Shown piece by piece: positions 51,073 through 59,970 of a stretch of DNA of 64,000 nt. The position numbers and the translations under genes were made by a program. The stretch spans positions 124,001 through 188,000 of the forward strand of contig NZ_WBIR01000006.1 in the NCBI RefSeq assembly GCF_009749395.1. Direction: 5' to 3'. Every line of letters starts with the position of its first letter. Position 1 is the stretch's first letter. Below the pieces are notes generated by a model, which searched no databases, had not been told where the DNA came from, and was given only the letters and a program-made list of their open reading frames with translations. Source of the stretch: Agromyces salentinus. Lineage in GTDB: Bacteria; Actinomycetota; Actinomycetes; Actinomycetales; Microbacteriaceae.

Positions 51073-52203
51073 TCAGTCGAAGGTGCGGTAGCCGCTCGCG
51101 CCCAATCCCGTCGCCCAGCAGCCGCCGCTGTCGTTCGGCGCGCCACCGCCCGACTGCGCGTCCGCCGAGCCGAACGCCGCGAGGCTCCACGTGGCGCGGG
51201 CTGCATCGTCGAGCCCCGGCGGCATCGCGGCGGAGCCCTCCGCACTGTCGTAGGCCGGGTTCCAGTACTCCCAGTAGCGGTACTCGAGGCCCTGTTCGTT
51301 CATGCAGGAGCGCACCGCTGCCTGGAAGGCCAGCCAGCTCTCGCGCTCCGTCGGGACCTCCGGGCCGGGCGGCGGTGGGAGTTCGGCGCTCAGCGGGGCA
51401 CCGGCCGCGGCAGCGTCGTCTGCGGCGCGCTGCGCCTCGGCGCGACATCCGTCGTCGATCTCGCCTTCGCCCCGGAGCGCGGCGGACCAGGCGGCGGCAT
51501 CCTCGGGCGATTGACCGGGCGGCTGCGGGCTGCCGCCCAGCCACCACTGCCAGTCGAGGTACTCGAAGCCGGCCGCGGCCATGCACGAGCGCACGATCGC
51601 CTCGCGGCCGAGCCACGCGGACTTCTCGGCGTCCGTGACGTAGGCGGGGTCGCCCTCCGTCGTGTAGGGGTTGTACTCGGGCGACAGCGGGTCGGCGGGA
51701 TCGACCGGCGCCGGTGCCGGTGCGTCCGGGGTGGGCGTCGGGGTCGCCGTGGCGTCCGGCGGGGCATCGACCGCATCGTCGGGGGCGGGCTCGGGCGTCG
51801 ATGGGGCGTCGGGGGCGGGCGCTCGCCCGGGGTCGGGGGCGCTGCCGTCGCCCGGCTGGTGGCCTTCGCCTGCGGCGAGGCGCTCGGGATCGGTGGCATC
51901 CGTGCCGATGGCGGCCTCGGTGGTCTCGTAGGTGCCGATGATCTTCGCGATCATGGCCGCGGGTGCGGCATCGTCGCCGCCCGCCGCGTGCACCCCGACG
52001 GCCGCGCCGAGCGAGCAGAGCGCCAGGACGCCGACCGCGCCGAGGCTCATCGCCAGCTTTCCGGGGCCGCGGGCGGATGCGCGTTCATCGGCGTGATGCG
52101 AGGCGCCGGTCCGGCGGATGGACGGCCTCGACGAGGTCGAACGGGACGAGGGGGAGGAGCCGTTCGGCGGTCGGGCGCGGGTCGATCCACGGCGCAGTGA
52201 CAT
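51073..52203 (-). CDS. Membrane-anchored protein with repeated RSCM-G-EY motifs
   Basis: A 376-residue protein with a basic, Ser-rich cytoplasmic start, one membrane helix (LAMSLGAVGVLALCSLGAAVG, about 50-70), a long Pro/Ala/Thr/Asp linker and two related motifs: AIVRSCMAAAGFEYLDWQWW and AAVRSCMNEQGLEYRYWEYW. It ends GCWATGLGASGYRTFD. The lipoprotein at 28952-29728 carries weaker versions. The ATG at 52203 follows a TAGGCT -10 box by six bases (leaderless). No named family recognised. Confidence 0.75.
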   Translation of the reverse strand: MSLRRGSTRARPPNGSSPSSRSTSSRPSIRRTGASHHADERASARGPGKLAMSLGAVGVLALCSLGAAVGVHAAGGDDAAPAAMIAKIIGTYETTEAAIGTDATDPERLAAGEGHQPGDGSAPDPGRAPAPDAPSTPEPAPDDAVDAPPDATATPTPTPDAPAPAPVDPADPLSPEYNPYTTEGDPAYVTDAEKSAWLGREAIVRSCMAAAGFEYLDWQWWLGGSPQPPGQSPEDAAAWSAALRGEGEIDDGCRAEAQRAADDAAAAGAPLSAELPPPPGPEVPTERESWLAFQAAVRSCMNEQGLEYRYWEYWNPAYDSAEGSAAMPPGLDDAARATWSLAAFGSADAQSGGGAPNDSGGCWATGLGASGYRTFD

Positions 52204-52319
52204 CAACCGAGCCTACCAAGACCCCCCGTTCGGGGCACAATGGCACCCAGAGGATACTCAGGGCCGGCCCGACCGCCACGCGCCGGAGCGTGCACGCCAC
52301 CGAACGCCCGGCCGAGCGC

Positions 52320-52325
52320 TACGCT
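52320..52325 (+). promoter_or_regulatory. -10 box (TACGCT) for leaderless holin-like gene
   Basis: TACGCT is six bases before the ATG at 52332. Confidence 0.4.
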
Positions 52326-52331
52326 CACGGC

Positions 52332-52721
52332 ATGGTGCGCACCCTCCTGAACCTGGCGATCTTCCTCGCGACGGCAGCGATCGCGCTGCTCGTCACCTCC
52401 CTCCTCGTACCCGGGTTCCACGTGCACCCGGGCGGGTTCCTCGTGGCGATCATCGTGTTCGCGATCGTGCAGGCCTTCGTCGAGTGGCTCGTGCGCAGCA
52501 TCTTCCACCGCGCGGCACCGACCGTCGCGGGCATCGCGGGCCTCATCTCGACCTTCCTCGCACTGTGGGTCGCGTCGCTCTTCGGCGGCGTGAGCTTCGA
52601 CGGCGTCGGCGGCTGGATCCTCGCCACGGTCATCGTGTGGGTCATCACCGCGATCCTCGGCTGGGTGGCCGGCCGGTTCATCACGCCCCGGTTCGACCGG
52701 CAGGGCTCCGCGAGGCGGTAG
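52332..52721 (+). CDS. Phage-holin-like family IV membrane protein
   Basis: A 129-residue protein with four helices: LNLAIFLATAAIALLVTSLL, FLVAIIVFAIVQAFVEWLV, VAGIAGLISTFLALWVASLF and ILATVIVWVITAILGWVAG. The arrangement matches the mycobacterial four-helix holin family (Pfam 04020 type). Despite the name, no phage genes are nearby; it is probably a housekeeping envelope protein of unknown function. Confidence 0.87.
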   Translation: MVRTLLNLAIFLATAAIALLVTSLLVPGFHVHPGGFLVAIIVFAIVQAFVEWLVRSIFHRAAPTVAGIAGLISTFLALWVASLFGGVSFDGVGGWILATVIVWVITAILGWVAGRFITPRFDRQGSARR

Positions 52722-52756
52722 GCCGCGGCGCGGCGGACCGCTCGGCGGCCGGACGC

Positions 52757-54079
52757 CTACTCGATCCGCGGGTCGTCGGTCGGGGCGACGTCGGGCGCGG
52801 CATCCGCCGTCGTCGCGACATCCGCCGCCTCTCCGCTGCGGCGACTCAGCCACACGAACGGCACGGCGAACGCCTGCAGGACGCCGCTCAGGGCGAGCGA
52901 GAACGGGTAGCCCCAGACGTCCGCCGACCGGCCGAGCACCGGCTGGATCACGGCGGCACCCGAACTGCCGATGAGCGAGTCGAACGAGAGCACCGTCGCG
53001 CGCTGGCTGGACGGGATCATGTCGTTGATGTACGCCTGGCGCACGGGCCCGGCCGCGGCATCGATGAGCGCCCACAGCACCAGCAGGAGGAGGGCCACCC
53101 AGAAGCTGCGGTTCACGCCGAGCACGACGAGGATGCCGGCACTCACCGCGATCGAGAGGGTGATCGACGTGGTGCGCCGGCGGAACCGGCTGCGCAGCCA
53201 TGGCGCGACGAGCCCGCCGATGATCTGCGACCCGGCGACGATGCCCGCAGCCAGTCCGGCGATCGAGTACGCGCCCTCGTCGCCCCAGAGCTCGAGCAGG
53301 TAGGGCTGCAGCGCGTAGAACACGTAGAACCCGACGCCCGCCGTGAACATCGACGAGAGCATGAGGTAGCGCACGCCCGGGCGGCCCAGGCCGTACTTCA
53401 GGGAGGCCACGAAGACCTGCTTCGTCGCGGCGATCGGGTTCGAGCGACCTGCGGGGGTGAATCCGAGGTCGCGCATCAGCACCGCCGCGAGCACGAACAT
53501 CAGCACGAGCACGCCCGCGCGCATCAGGAACGGGACGCCGAGATCGGTCGCCTGCGCGACGACGCCACCGAGCGTGGAGCCGCCGAGCATCGCGATGCCC
53601 GCGACGGACACGCCCCGGCCGAAGACCCGCTCGAGGCTGCCGGTGTACCCCGTGGCCGTAAGGGCGTCGACCAGCCAGGCCTCGACCGCCCCGGAGAAGA
53701 ACGTGAAGCCGAGCCCGAGCAGCACCGAGACCAGCGCCCAGGCCCAGAACGGGGATTCCCACACCCAGAGCAGGTAGTAGAGCACCGTCGTGACGGCGAG
53801 CGTGACGGTGCCGAGCAGGTACGACACGCGGCGCCCCAACGTGTCGGCGACGACCCCCGTCGGCACCTCGAACACGACCATGCCGATCGAGAAGAACGAG
53901 TTGGCCGCGAACGCCTCGAGGTTGGTCAGCCCCGCGTCGAGCAGGAACAGCGTGTTGATGCCCCAGATGAAGGATGCCGCGAGCGTGTTGCCGACGAGCA
54001 GCGTGAAGTAGACCGCCTGCACACGCCCCGGCGTGGAGGTCGGCGTCGCCTCTGGCGGCGTCTCGGCCGTCGAGCTCAC
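52757..54079 (-). CDS. MFS transporter (12-helix)
   Basis: A 440-residue major facilitator with about 12 helices. Motif A is FEVPTGVVADTLGRRVSYL, seen in the MFS group that includes multidrug and macrolide exporters. Other landmarks are AWLVDALTATGY and QAYINDMIPSSQRATVLSF. The Thr/Pro-rich start begins at a GTG (54079). It is convergent with the holin-like gene, with 35 bases between. The substrate is unknown. Confidence 0.87.
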   Translation of the reverse strand: MSSTAETPPEATPTSTPGRVQAVYFTLLVGNTLAASFIWGINTLFLLDAGLTNLEAFAANSFFSIGMVVFEVPTGVVADTLGRRVSYLLGTVTLAVTTVLYYLLWVWESPFWAWALVSVLLGLGFTFFSGAVEAWLVDALTATGYTGSLERVFGRGVSVAGIAMLGGSTLGGVVAQATDLGVPFLMRAGVLVLMFVLAAVLMRDLGFTPAGRSNPIAATKQVFVASLKYGLGRPGVRYLMLSSMFTAGVGFYVFYALQPYLLELWGDEGAYSIAGLAAGIVAGSQIIGGLVAPWLRSRFRRRTTSITLSIAVSAGILVVLGVNRSFWVALLLLVLWALIDAAAGPVRQAYINDMIPSSQRATVLSFDSLIGSSGAAVIQPVLGRSADVWGYPFSLALSGVLQAFAVPFVWLSRRSGEAADVATTADAAPDVAPTDDPRIE

Positions 54080-54270
54080 GACCGTGCCGCGTTCGCACTC
54101 ACCCGCCCATCATGCGCCCGCGGCGCGATCCGCGCCACTGTCGACGCCCGCGGCGCACATCCCGCCGACGTGGCCCATCCCCCGGCGCTGGGACCACGAG
54201 TTCGCCCACGTGCGCGATCTCACCGCCGCGCCCCTCGACCGATCCGCGCCGCCCGGGGCAGAATCAGCAG

Positions 54271-55002
54271 ATGACCGAGTCGACCAGCGCAGCGCACGAC
54301 GAGCCGGCATCCGCCCGGAAGGCACGATCGGGCACCGACGGCGGTGCCGCAGGGACGGAGAACCCGACGAGTGCGGCGGCCACGGCGGAACGACGCGACG
54401 TCATCAAGAAGCGCGTGGTCGACGCGGTCGCCGTGTTCCTGCTCTCCACGGTCGCCGTGCTCACGGCCTGGTGCGGCTTCCAGGCGTCGAAGTGGGGCGG
54501 CGAGATGTCGATCGCCTTCAGCCAGGCATCGAGCGCCCGGGTGCAGGCCACCGACTTCTCCAGCCAGGCGCGGGACGCCAGGGCCAGCGACCAGTCGATC
54601 TGGGTGCAGTGGGTGCTCGCCACCGCACAGGACGACACGCAGCTCGCGACGTACATCGAGGAGCGCTTCTCCCCCGAGTTCCGGGTCGCGTTCGACGCAT
54701 GGGAGGCCGGCGGCCGTGAGGCGCAGGGCCCGTTCGTCCTCGACGCGTACGTGCCGCCGGGCACGCAGGAGGCGGCCGAGTCCAACGAGCGCGCCGATGA
54801 ACGCTTCGCCACGGCGCTCCAGAACAACCAGCGCGGCGACAACTACTCGATCCTGACCGTCCTGTTCGCGCTCGTGCTGTTCCTGACGGCCATGTCGCAA
54901 CGCGAACTCCAGCCCTGGGTCGTGCGCACGCTCCTCGGACTCGCGATCGTGGTCGCCGTCGCCGGCCTCGTCATCCTGCTGACCTACCCCGTGAGGATCT
55001 GA
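54271..55002 (+). CDS. Membrane protein of unknown function (DUF4337-like)
   Basis: A 243-residue protein. A charged Ala/Thr/Glu-rich start, helix 1 (VAVFLLSTVAVLTAWCGFQA, about 50-70), a helical extracytoplasmic domain with FSSQARDARASDQSIWVQWV, and two C-terminal helices (ILTVLFALVLFLTAMS and LLGLAIVVAVAGLVILL). The WCGFQASKWGG turn after helix 1 is distinctive and resembles DUF4337 proteins; that name is tentative. A CAGAAT box lies six bases before the ATG. The next gene, a hydrolase, starts two bases after its stop, so they form an operon. Confidence 0.72.
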   Translation: MTESTSAAHDEPASARKARSGTDGGAAGTENPTSAAATAERRDVIKKRVVDAVAVFLLSTVAVLTAWCGFQASKWGGEMSIAFSQASSARVQATDFSSQARDARASDQSIWVQWVLATAQDDTQLATYIEERFSPEFRVAFDAWEAGGREAQGPFVLDAYVPPGTQEAAESNERADERFATALQNNQRGDNYSILTVLFALVLFLTAMSQRELQPWVVRTLLGLAIVVAVAGLVILLTYPVRI

Positions 55003-55004
55003 CC

Positions 55005-55865
55005 GTGCCCGACATCACCGCCGATGACGGCACCCGCCTGCACTACGTCGACTCGGGCGATCCGTCGGCCAGGCCCGTGGTGCTCGTGGCGGGATTCAAG
55101 GCGGCGGCCACCAGCTGGCGCTACCAGGTCAAGCCCCTGATGCGCGCCGGATACCGCGTCATCGCGTTCGATCGCCGGGGTCACGGCCTGTCTGAGGTGG
55201 GCCCCGACGACCCCGCCGCCCACACGATGGAACGGCATGGCGCCGACATCGGCGAGCTCGTCGAGCAGCTCGGGCTCGAGCAGGCGACGATCGTCGGGCA
55301 GTCGATGGGCGGCAACGCCATCTGGGCGCATCTCACCTCCGGCGCCCGGGCAGGCGAGGGTCGGCCGGCGGGCCGGCCGGCGGGCGGTGCAGGGGCCATC
55401 CGCGATGTCGTGATCGTCGACCAGACGCCGAAGATGCTGAACTCCGACGACTGGCCCTTCGGGTTCTACGACTACGACGCGTCGAACGTCGACACGACCT
55501 TCGCCACCGGCATTCCCGACCCCGGCCGCTTCCCCGCGAAGTCGAAGGGGCTCGTGCGCATCGCGCGGGTCCTGAGCGCGATGGAGCTCCCCAAGGGAGG
55601 CAAGCCCACCTTCAGCCCGGCCCAGCTCGCCCTCCTGAACGACCACGCGAAGCGCGACTGGCGGCCGGCGATCGCCGCAGCCGAGGTCCCGGCGTTCTTC
55701 ATCGCCGGCGCCGAGAGCGAGTTCTGGCCTTCGGCGCATGCCGCGGCATCCGCTGACCTCAACCCGCTCGCGAGCTCGACCGTGATCGAGCGCGACGGCC
55801 ACGCGACGAACATCGAGCAGCCGGCGCGCTTCAACGAGGAGCTGCTGGCGTTCCTCGCGCGCTGA
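55005..55865 (+). CDS. Alpha/beta hydrolase
   Basis: A 286-residue hydrolase from a GTG start with a GAGGA site inside the preceding gene's end. Nucleophile elbow GQSMGGNAIW, acid probably in FIAGAESEFW, His in VIERDGHATNIEQPARF. A Gly/Arg/Ala low-complexity insertion (ARAGEGRPAGRPAGGAGA) interrupts the segment after the nucleophile helix. The motif order fits haloperoxidase/esterase-type hydrolases. Operonic with the membrane protein upstream. Confidence 0.87.
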   Translation: MPDITADDGTRLHYVDSGDPSARPVVLVAGFKAAATSWRYQVKPLMRAGYRVIAFDRRGHGLSEVGPDDPAAHTMERHGADIGELVEQLGLEQATIVGQSMGGNAIWAHLTSGARAGEGRPAGRPAGGAGAIRDVVIVDQTPKMLNSDDWPFGFYDYDASNVDTTFATGIPDPGRFPAKSKGLVRIARVLSAMELPKGGKPTFSPAQLALLNDHAKRDWRPAIAAAEVPAFFIAGAESEFWPSAHAAASADLNPLASSTVIERDGHATNIEQPARFNEELLAFLAR

Positions 55866-55889
55866 CGGCGAACGCGCCCGGCGATCGGC

Positions 55890-57323
55890 TCAGGCCGGGA
55901 ACGCCTTGCCGGGGTTCAGCGTGCCCGCGGGGTCGAGCGCCTGCTTGATCGACGCGTGCAGCGCGACCACGCGCTCCCCGAGCTCGGCCCGCGCGCCCGG
56001 GAGCTTCAACAGGCCCACCCCGTGCTCGCCCGTGACCGTCCCGCCGAGCCGGCGGCACTCGTCGACGATGCGGTCGAACGCGAGCTTCGCCCTGGCCTTG
56101 GCGGCGTCGTCACCTTCCGGCGCGATGATGAGCGGGTGCAGGTTGCCGTCGCCCGCGTGGGCTATGTTCGCGATCACGACGTCGTGCTCGCGGGCCACGA
56201 CCTGGATGCGCGTGAGCATCTCGGGCACCGCCCCGCGCGGCACGCAGATGTCCTCGGTCAGCACGGGCCCGAGGCGCTCGAGCGCCGGATACGCCAGCCG
56301 GCGCGCGAGGAAGAGGCGGTCGACCTCCTCGGCATCCGCAGCCCGCTCGACGGCGAGCGCCCCCGCATCGACCATGAGCCCGGCGACGGATGCCGCGTGG
56401 CGCTCTCCGAGCGCACCCACCTCGTCGACCTTCGCGGGCAGCATCGTGTCCACGCCGTGCGGCAGGCCGAGGGCCTGCCACGCGTCAACTGCCTCGATGC
56501 AGGTGCGGTCGATGATCTCGAGCGCCGCGGGGACGATGCCCGAGGCGCTGATCGCGGCCACGGCGTCGCCGGCGGCGCGCAAGGACCCGAACGCCCCCAC
56601 GATCGCCCGCTCCTCGCGCCCGGCGAGCGGCAGCAGCTTCACCGTGACCCGCGTGATGATGCCGAGCGTGCCCTCCGAGCCGACGAGGAGCGCGGTGAGG
56701 TCGTACCCCGTGACGCCCTTGGCGGTTCGACGGCCGAGGTCGACGACCTCGCCGTCGGCGAGCACGACCCGGAGTCCGAGCACGTAGTCGCGGGTCACGC
56801 CGTACTTCACGCAGCAGATGCCGCCCGCGTTCGTCGCCGCGTTGCCGCCGATCGTCGAGATCCGGTAGCTGGCCGGGTCCGGCGGGTACCAGAGACCGTG
56901 CTCGGCGACCGCCAGGCGCAGGGTGTCGTTGATGACGCCGGCCTCGGCCACCGCGAACCGCTCGGCCGCATCGATCTCGACGATGCGCGTCATGCGCTCG
57001 AGCGAGAGCACGATGCTGCGCGCGACCGCGTTCGCCCCGCCCGAGAGACCGGTGCCGGCTCCGCGGGCGACGACATGGACCCCGGATGCCGCGGCGAGCC
57101 GAACGACGGCCACCACGTCGCCCTCGTCCTCGGCGAGCACGACGGCCATCGGCGTCTCGAACGGCGCCCACTCGGCGTCGTCGTGCGCGTAGGCGGCGAG
57201 CGCCGCGGCATCCGTCAGCACCTGGTCGGGGCGGAGCGCCGCCCGCAGCCCGGCGACGACCCGCCGATGGACCGTCTCCTGCTCGTCGACGCTCGGATCC
57301 TCGGTCGGCACGGGGTGACTCAT
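55890..57323 (-). CDS. FAD-linked oxidase, GlcD-type (glycolate or D-lactate dehydrogenase)
   Basis: A 477-residue flavoprotein with an N-terminal FAD-binding type 4 domain (VVARGAGTGLSGGANAV, then YPPDPASYRISTIGGNAATN) and a C-terminal FAD-oxidase domain ending LDPAGTLNPGKAFP. HAGDGNLHPLI and TGEHGVGLLK are the substrate/metal-site motifs of the D-lactate/glycolate/2-hydroxyglutarate dehydrogenase family. No GlcE/GlcF partners are adjacent, so a single-subunit D-lactate dehydrogenase is most likely. The ATG at 57323 follows TAGGCT by seven bases (leaderless). Confidence 0.9.
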   Translation of the reverse strand: MSHPVPTEDPSVDEQETVHRRVVAGLRAALRPDQVLTDAAALAAYAHDDAEWAPFETPMAVVLAEDEGDVVAVVRLAAASGVHVVARGAGTGLSGGANAVARSIVLSLERMTRIVEIDAAERFAVAEAGVINDTLRLAVAEHGLWYPPDPASYRISTIGGNAATNAGGICCVKYGVTRDYVLGLRVVLADGEVVDLGRRTAKGVTGYDLTALLVGSEGTLGIITRVTVKLLPLAGREERAIVGAFGSLRAAGDAVAAISASGIVPAALEIIDRTCIEAVDAWQALGLPHGVDTMLPAKVDEVGALGERHAASVAGLMVDAGALAVERAADAEEVDRLFLARRLAYPALERLGPVLTEDICVPRGAVPEMLTRIQVVAREHDVVIANIAHAGDGNLHPLIIAPEGDDAAKARAKLAFDRIVDECRRLGGTVTGEHGVGLLKLPGARAELGERVVALHASIKQALDPAGTLNPGKAFPA

Positions 57324-57337
57324 GCGAGCGAGCCTAA

Positions 57338-57349
57338 CCCCGGCCGGGG
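57338..57349. promoter_or_regulatory. Candidate operator, perfect 12-bp palindrome
   Basis: CCCCGGCCGGGG lies just upstream of the glcD-type gene's -10 box (TAGGCT on the minus strand, 57331-57336), where a repressor would block it. In a sequence this GC-rich it may be chance. Confidence 0.3.
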
Positions 57350-57448
57350 CGGCGGGCCGGCGGGGGGGCCGGGCGCACGGTGCTCCGGCCGTGCGCCGGC
57401 CGTGCTGAACTCCGCCGCACGACGGATCCGCCCGGCGCTGCCGCTCGC

Positions 57449-57454
57449 TAGCGT
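57449..57454 (+). promoter_or_regulatory. -10 box (TAGCGT) for the two-component operon
   Basis: TAGCGT is six bases before the histidine kinase ATG at 57461. GGGGG also precedes the ATG, so either a leaderless or a weak-leader start is possible. Confidence 0.4.
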
Positions 57455-57460
57455 TGGGGG

Positions 57461-58948
57461 ATGAGCGCCACCACCGCACCACCCGTCGTCGACGGCGTCG
57501 AGTGGGTCCGTCCGCGCCCAGGACGCCGCGCGTACCGCGACGATCTCGTGCTCGCGGCCGTCCTCGCGGCCGCGACCGCCGGGAGCGTGGTGCTCTACCG
57601 CATCGCCGGCATCGGCGACGAGGCGCCGTGGTGGGGCTCGGCGCTCTGGGTGCTCGGCATGACGGGGCCGCTCGCCGTGCGACGCCGCTGGCCCGAGATC
57701 GTGGCGGTCGCGGCATCCGCTGCCTTCATCATCGGCGCGACGACCGAGACCATGGAGATCCTCTTCTCGAACATCGCGCTCTTCATCTCGATCTACACGG
57801 TCGGCGCCTGGGGCCGCAGTCGCCGCCGCGCCAACCTCGTGCGCACGGTCATCGTGGTCGGGATGTTCGCCTGGCTGTTCTGGGGCCTCATCACGTACTC
57901 CGCGATGCAGGACTACCTGCCCGACCTCGGCCGCGAGGGCCTGCTCTCGCCGTACGTCGCGTACGGCCTCATCAACGTGCTGACGAACCTGCTCTACTTC
58001 GGCGGCGCCTGGTTCTTCGGCGACACCGCCTATCGCTCGGCTCGGGCGCGGGCCGAGCTCGAGCAGCGCACCGCCGAGCTCGCGGCCGAGCGCGAGCGCA
58101 CGCGGGTGCAGGCCGTCGCCCTCGAACGGCTGCGCATCGCGCGCGAGCTGCACGACGTGGTCGCGCACCACGTGTCGGTCATCGGCGTGCAGGCGGGTGC
58201 CGCTCGCCGGGTCCTGGCGAAGGATCCGGATGCCGCGGCCGACGCGCTCTCGTCCATCGAGTCGAGTGCACGCGATGCCGTCGACGAACTGCACGGCCTG
58301 CTCGGCACGCTCCGCGGGGACGCCGACACCGGCTCGATCGACCTCGCCACCGGACGGACCGTCGGCGACGGCCCGGCGACCTCGAGCACGTCGACCCGCT
58401 GCATCGAGCGACTCGACGAGCTCGTGGCCGACAGCGCGGACGGCGGGCTCCCGGTGAGCCTCGCGATCATCGGCGAGCCCCGGCCGGTGTCGGCCGTCGT
58501 GGATCTCGGCGCTTATCGCATCGTGCAGGAGGCGCTGACGAACGTGCGGAAGCACGCCGGCTCCTCGGCCACGGCCGAGGTGCGGGTGCGCTGGGAGGAG
58601 GACGCGGTCGAGGTCGAGGTGACGAACACCGGGACGGCGACGAGGTCGGCGATGGGGTCGGCTGCCGGGGCTGCTGCTGCGACGTCGGTGTCCGCGGCAG
58701 GGTCCATGGCGGGGTCGGTGTCGGGCTCGACGATGGCCTCGACGATGGGCTCGGCGACCGGCTCGATCGCCGGCGCGGCGGCCCCTGTATCGACCGGCGG
58801 CGCCCACGTGCGCGAGGGACTGGGCCAGCTCGGCATGCGCGAACGGGTCGGCGCGGCCGGCGGCACGCTCGAGGTCGGCCCCCGCGCGCGCGGCGGCTAC
58901 CTCGTGCGCGCCAGGTTCCCGCTGCGGCGCGAGACGGCCCGCTCGTGA
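57461..58948 (+). CDS. Sensor histidine kinase, HisKA_3/NarL-partner type, with low-complexity insertion
   Basis: A 495-residue membrane kinase with about five helices in residues 25-185 and a short coiled coil (about 190-222). The phospho-acceptor His231 sits in RIARELHDVVAHHVSVI, typical of HisKA_3 kinases. The HATPase domain starts near 345 with N-box VQEALTNVRKHA (Asn361). After VEVTNTG, residues about 393-446 are a Met/Ser/Ala/Gly-rich insertion before GLGQLGMRERV, where the ATP lid lies. Catalysis may tolerate it as a long lid. GTGA overlap couples it to the response regulator. The signal is not evident. Confidence 0.9.
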   Translation: MSATTAPPVVDGVEWVRPRPGRRAYRDDLVLAAVLAAATAGSVVLYRIAGIGDEAPWWGSALWVLGMTGPLAVRRRWPEIVAVAASAAFIIGATTETMEILFSNIALFISIYTVGAWGRSRRRANLVRTVIVVGMFAWLFWGLITYSAMQDYLPDLGREGLLSPYVAYGLINVLTNLLYFGGAWFFGDTAYRSARARAELEQRTAELAAERERTRVQAVALERLRIARELHDVVAHHVSVIGVQAGAARRVLAKDPDAAADALSSIESSARDAVDELHGLLGTLRGDADTGSIDLATGRTVGDGPATSSTSTRCIERLDELVADSADGGLPVSLAIIGEPRPVSAVVDLGAYRIVQEALTNVRKHAGSSATAEVRVRWEEDAVEVEVTNTGTATRSAMGSAAGAAAATSVSAAGSMAGSVSGSTMASTMGSATGSIAGAAAPVSTGGAHVREGLGQLGMRERVGAAGGTLEVGPRARGGYLVRARFPLRRETARS

Positions 58949-59742
58949 GCATCCGCGTGCTCGTGGTCGACGACCAGGGCCTCGTCCGCGCGGGCTTCCG
59001 CACGATCCTCGATTCCGAGGACGGCATCGAGGTCGTCGGCGAGGCGGCCGACGGCCTCGCCGCGCTCGCCCAGGTCGCCGCGCTCGCACCCGACGTCGTC
59101 TGCATGGACGTGCAGATGCCCGGCATGGACGGCCTCGAGGCGACGCGGCGCATCACCGCGGACCCCTCCTCCACGACGGCCGTGCTCGTGCTCACCACGT
59201 TCAACCGCGAGGACTACCTCTTCGAGGCGCTCGAGGCCGGCGCGAGCGGGTTCCTCTTGAAGAACTCCAGCCCCGAGCAGCTGATCGAGGCCGTGCAGGT
59301 CGTCGCCCGCGGCGATGCGCTGCTCTCCCCCGACGTGACCCGGCGGGTCATCGAGGCGGTCGCCAGACGGGGGACGCCGAGGGCGCAGGCGGGTTCGCCC
59401 GGGTTCCCGGCGTCCCCGGGGCTGCCGAATCCGATCGAGGCCAGCGCCGGAACAGGCGCCGGCGGCGCGGCGCCCACCGGAACAGGCGCCAGCGGCGCGG
59501 CGGGCGGGGCGATGCCTGCTTCCGGTCCGCCCGAACTCGCCACCCTCACCGACCGGGAGCGTGAGGTGCTGGAGTTCCTGGCCGAGGGCATCTCGAACGC
59601 CGAGATCGCGCAGCGGATGTGGGTCGGCGAGGCGACCGTGAAGACCCACGTGTCGAAGGTGCTCATGAAGCTCGGCCTCCGCGACCGCGTGCACGCCGTG
59701 GTCTACGCGTACGAGCACGGGGTCGTCCGGCCCGCGCGATAG
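58945..59742 (+). CDS. LuxR/NarL-family response regulator
   Basis: A 265-residue regulator. The receiver domain has acidic pair Asp9-Asp10, phospho-site Asp55 (VVCMDVQMPGMDG) and Lys106 (GFLLKNSSP). The C-terminal LuxR helix-turn-helix is LTDREREVLEFLAEGISNAE through VKTHVSKVLMKLGLRDR (about 201-247). The linker (142-197) is unusually long and Gly/Ala/Pro/Thr-rich with repeated GTGAGGAAPTGTGASG. The GTG start overlaps the kinase stop. Targets unknown. Confidence 0.93.
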   Translation: MSIRVLVVDDQGLVRAGFRTILDSEDGIEVVGEAADGLAALAQVAALAPDVVCMDVQMPGMDGLEATRRITADPSSTTAVLVLTTFNREDYLFEALEAGASGFLLKNSSPEQLIEAVQVVARGDALLSPDVTRRVIEAVARRGTPRAQAGSPGFPASPGLPNPIEASAGTGAGGAAPTGTGASGAAGGAMPASGPPELATLTDREREVLEFLAEGISNAEIAQRMWVGEATVKTHVSKVLMKLGLRDRVHAVVYAYEHGVVRPAR

Positions 59743-59782
59743 TCAGCCGAGCCAACGCACGCCGAGGCCCCCGCCGGTCGGC

Positions 59783-59879
59783 GACGAGGCTGCCGGATTC
59801 GGAGTATTGGCCGACACGCCGCGGAAACAGCGCCAGCGGTCGGCGCGTCGCCCGAATCTCCGAATCGGGCAGCATCGTC
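59783..59879. repeat. Long inverted repeat between the two-component and ArsR operons
   Basis: Arms 59783-59804 and 59858-59879 are 22 bp with two mismatches; the best part is GCTGCCGGATTCGGAG against CTCCGAATCGGGCAGC. Weaker pairing continues inward (GGCCGAC... against ...GTCGGC). It begins 40 bases after the response-regulator stop, so it may be a terminator, but its size is MITE- or REP-like. Confidence 0.75.
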
Positions 59880-59941
59880 CGGACCGGAGGGGGACCGAGC
59901 GGCCAGACGGGATCGCTGGCGAATACGTCGAACGCAGGCCC

Positions 59942-59970
59942 TTGACGTCGTCGAACAGGCGTCGTAGTTT
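59942..59970 (+). promoter_or_regulatory. Promoter of the ArsR operon
   Basis: TTGACG (59942-59947), exactly 17 bases, then TAGTTT (59965-59970). This is the most canonical promoter in the window, 31 bases upstream of the ATG. Confidence 0.65.

Noticed and set aside
52332..52721. Prophage, suggested by the holin-like gene
   Set aside because: No integrase, endolysin or structural phage genes are nearby; this family is common as a chromosomal membrane protein.
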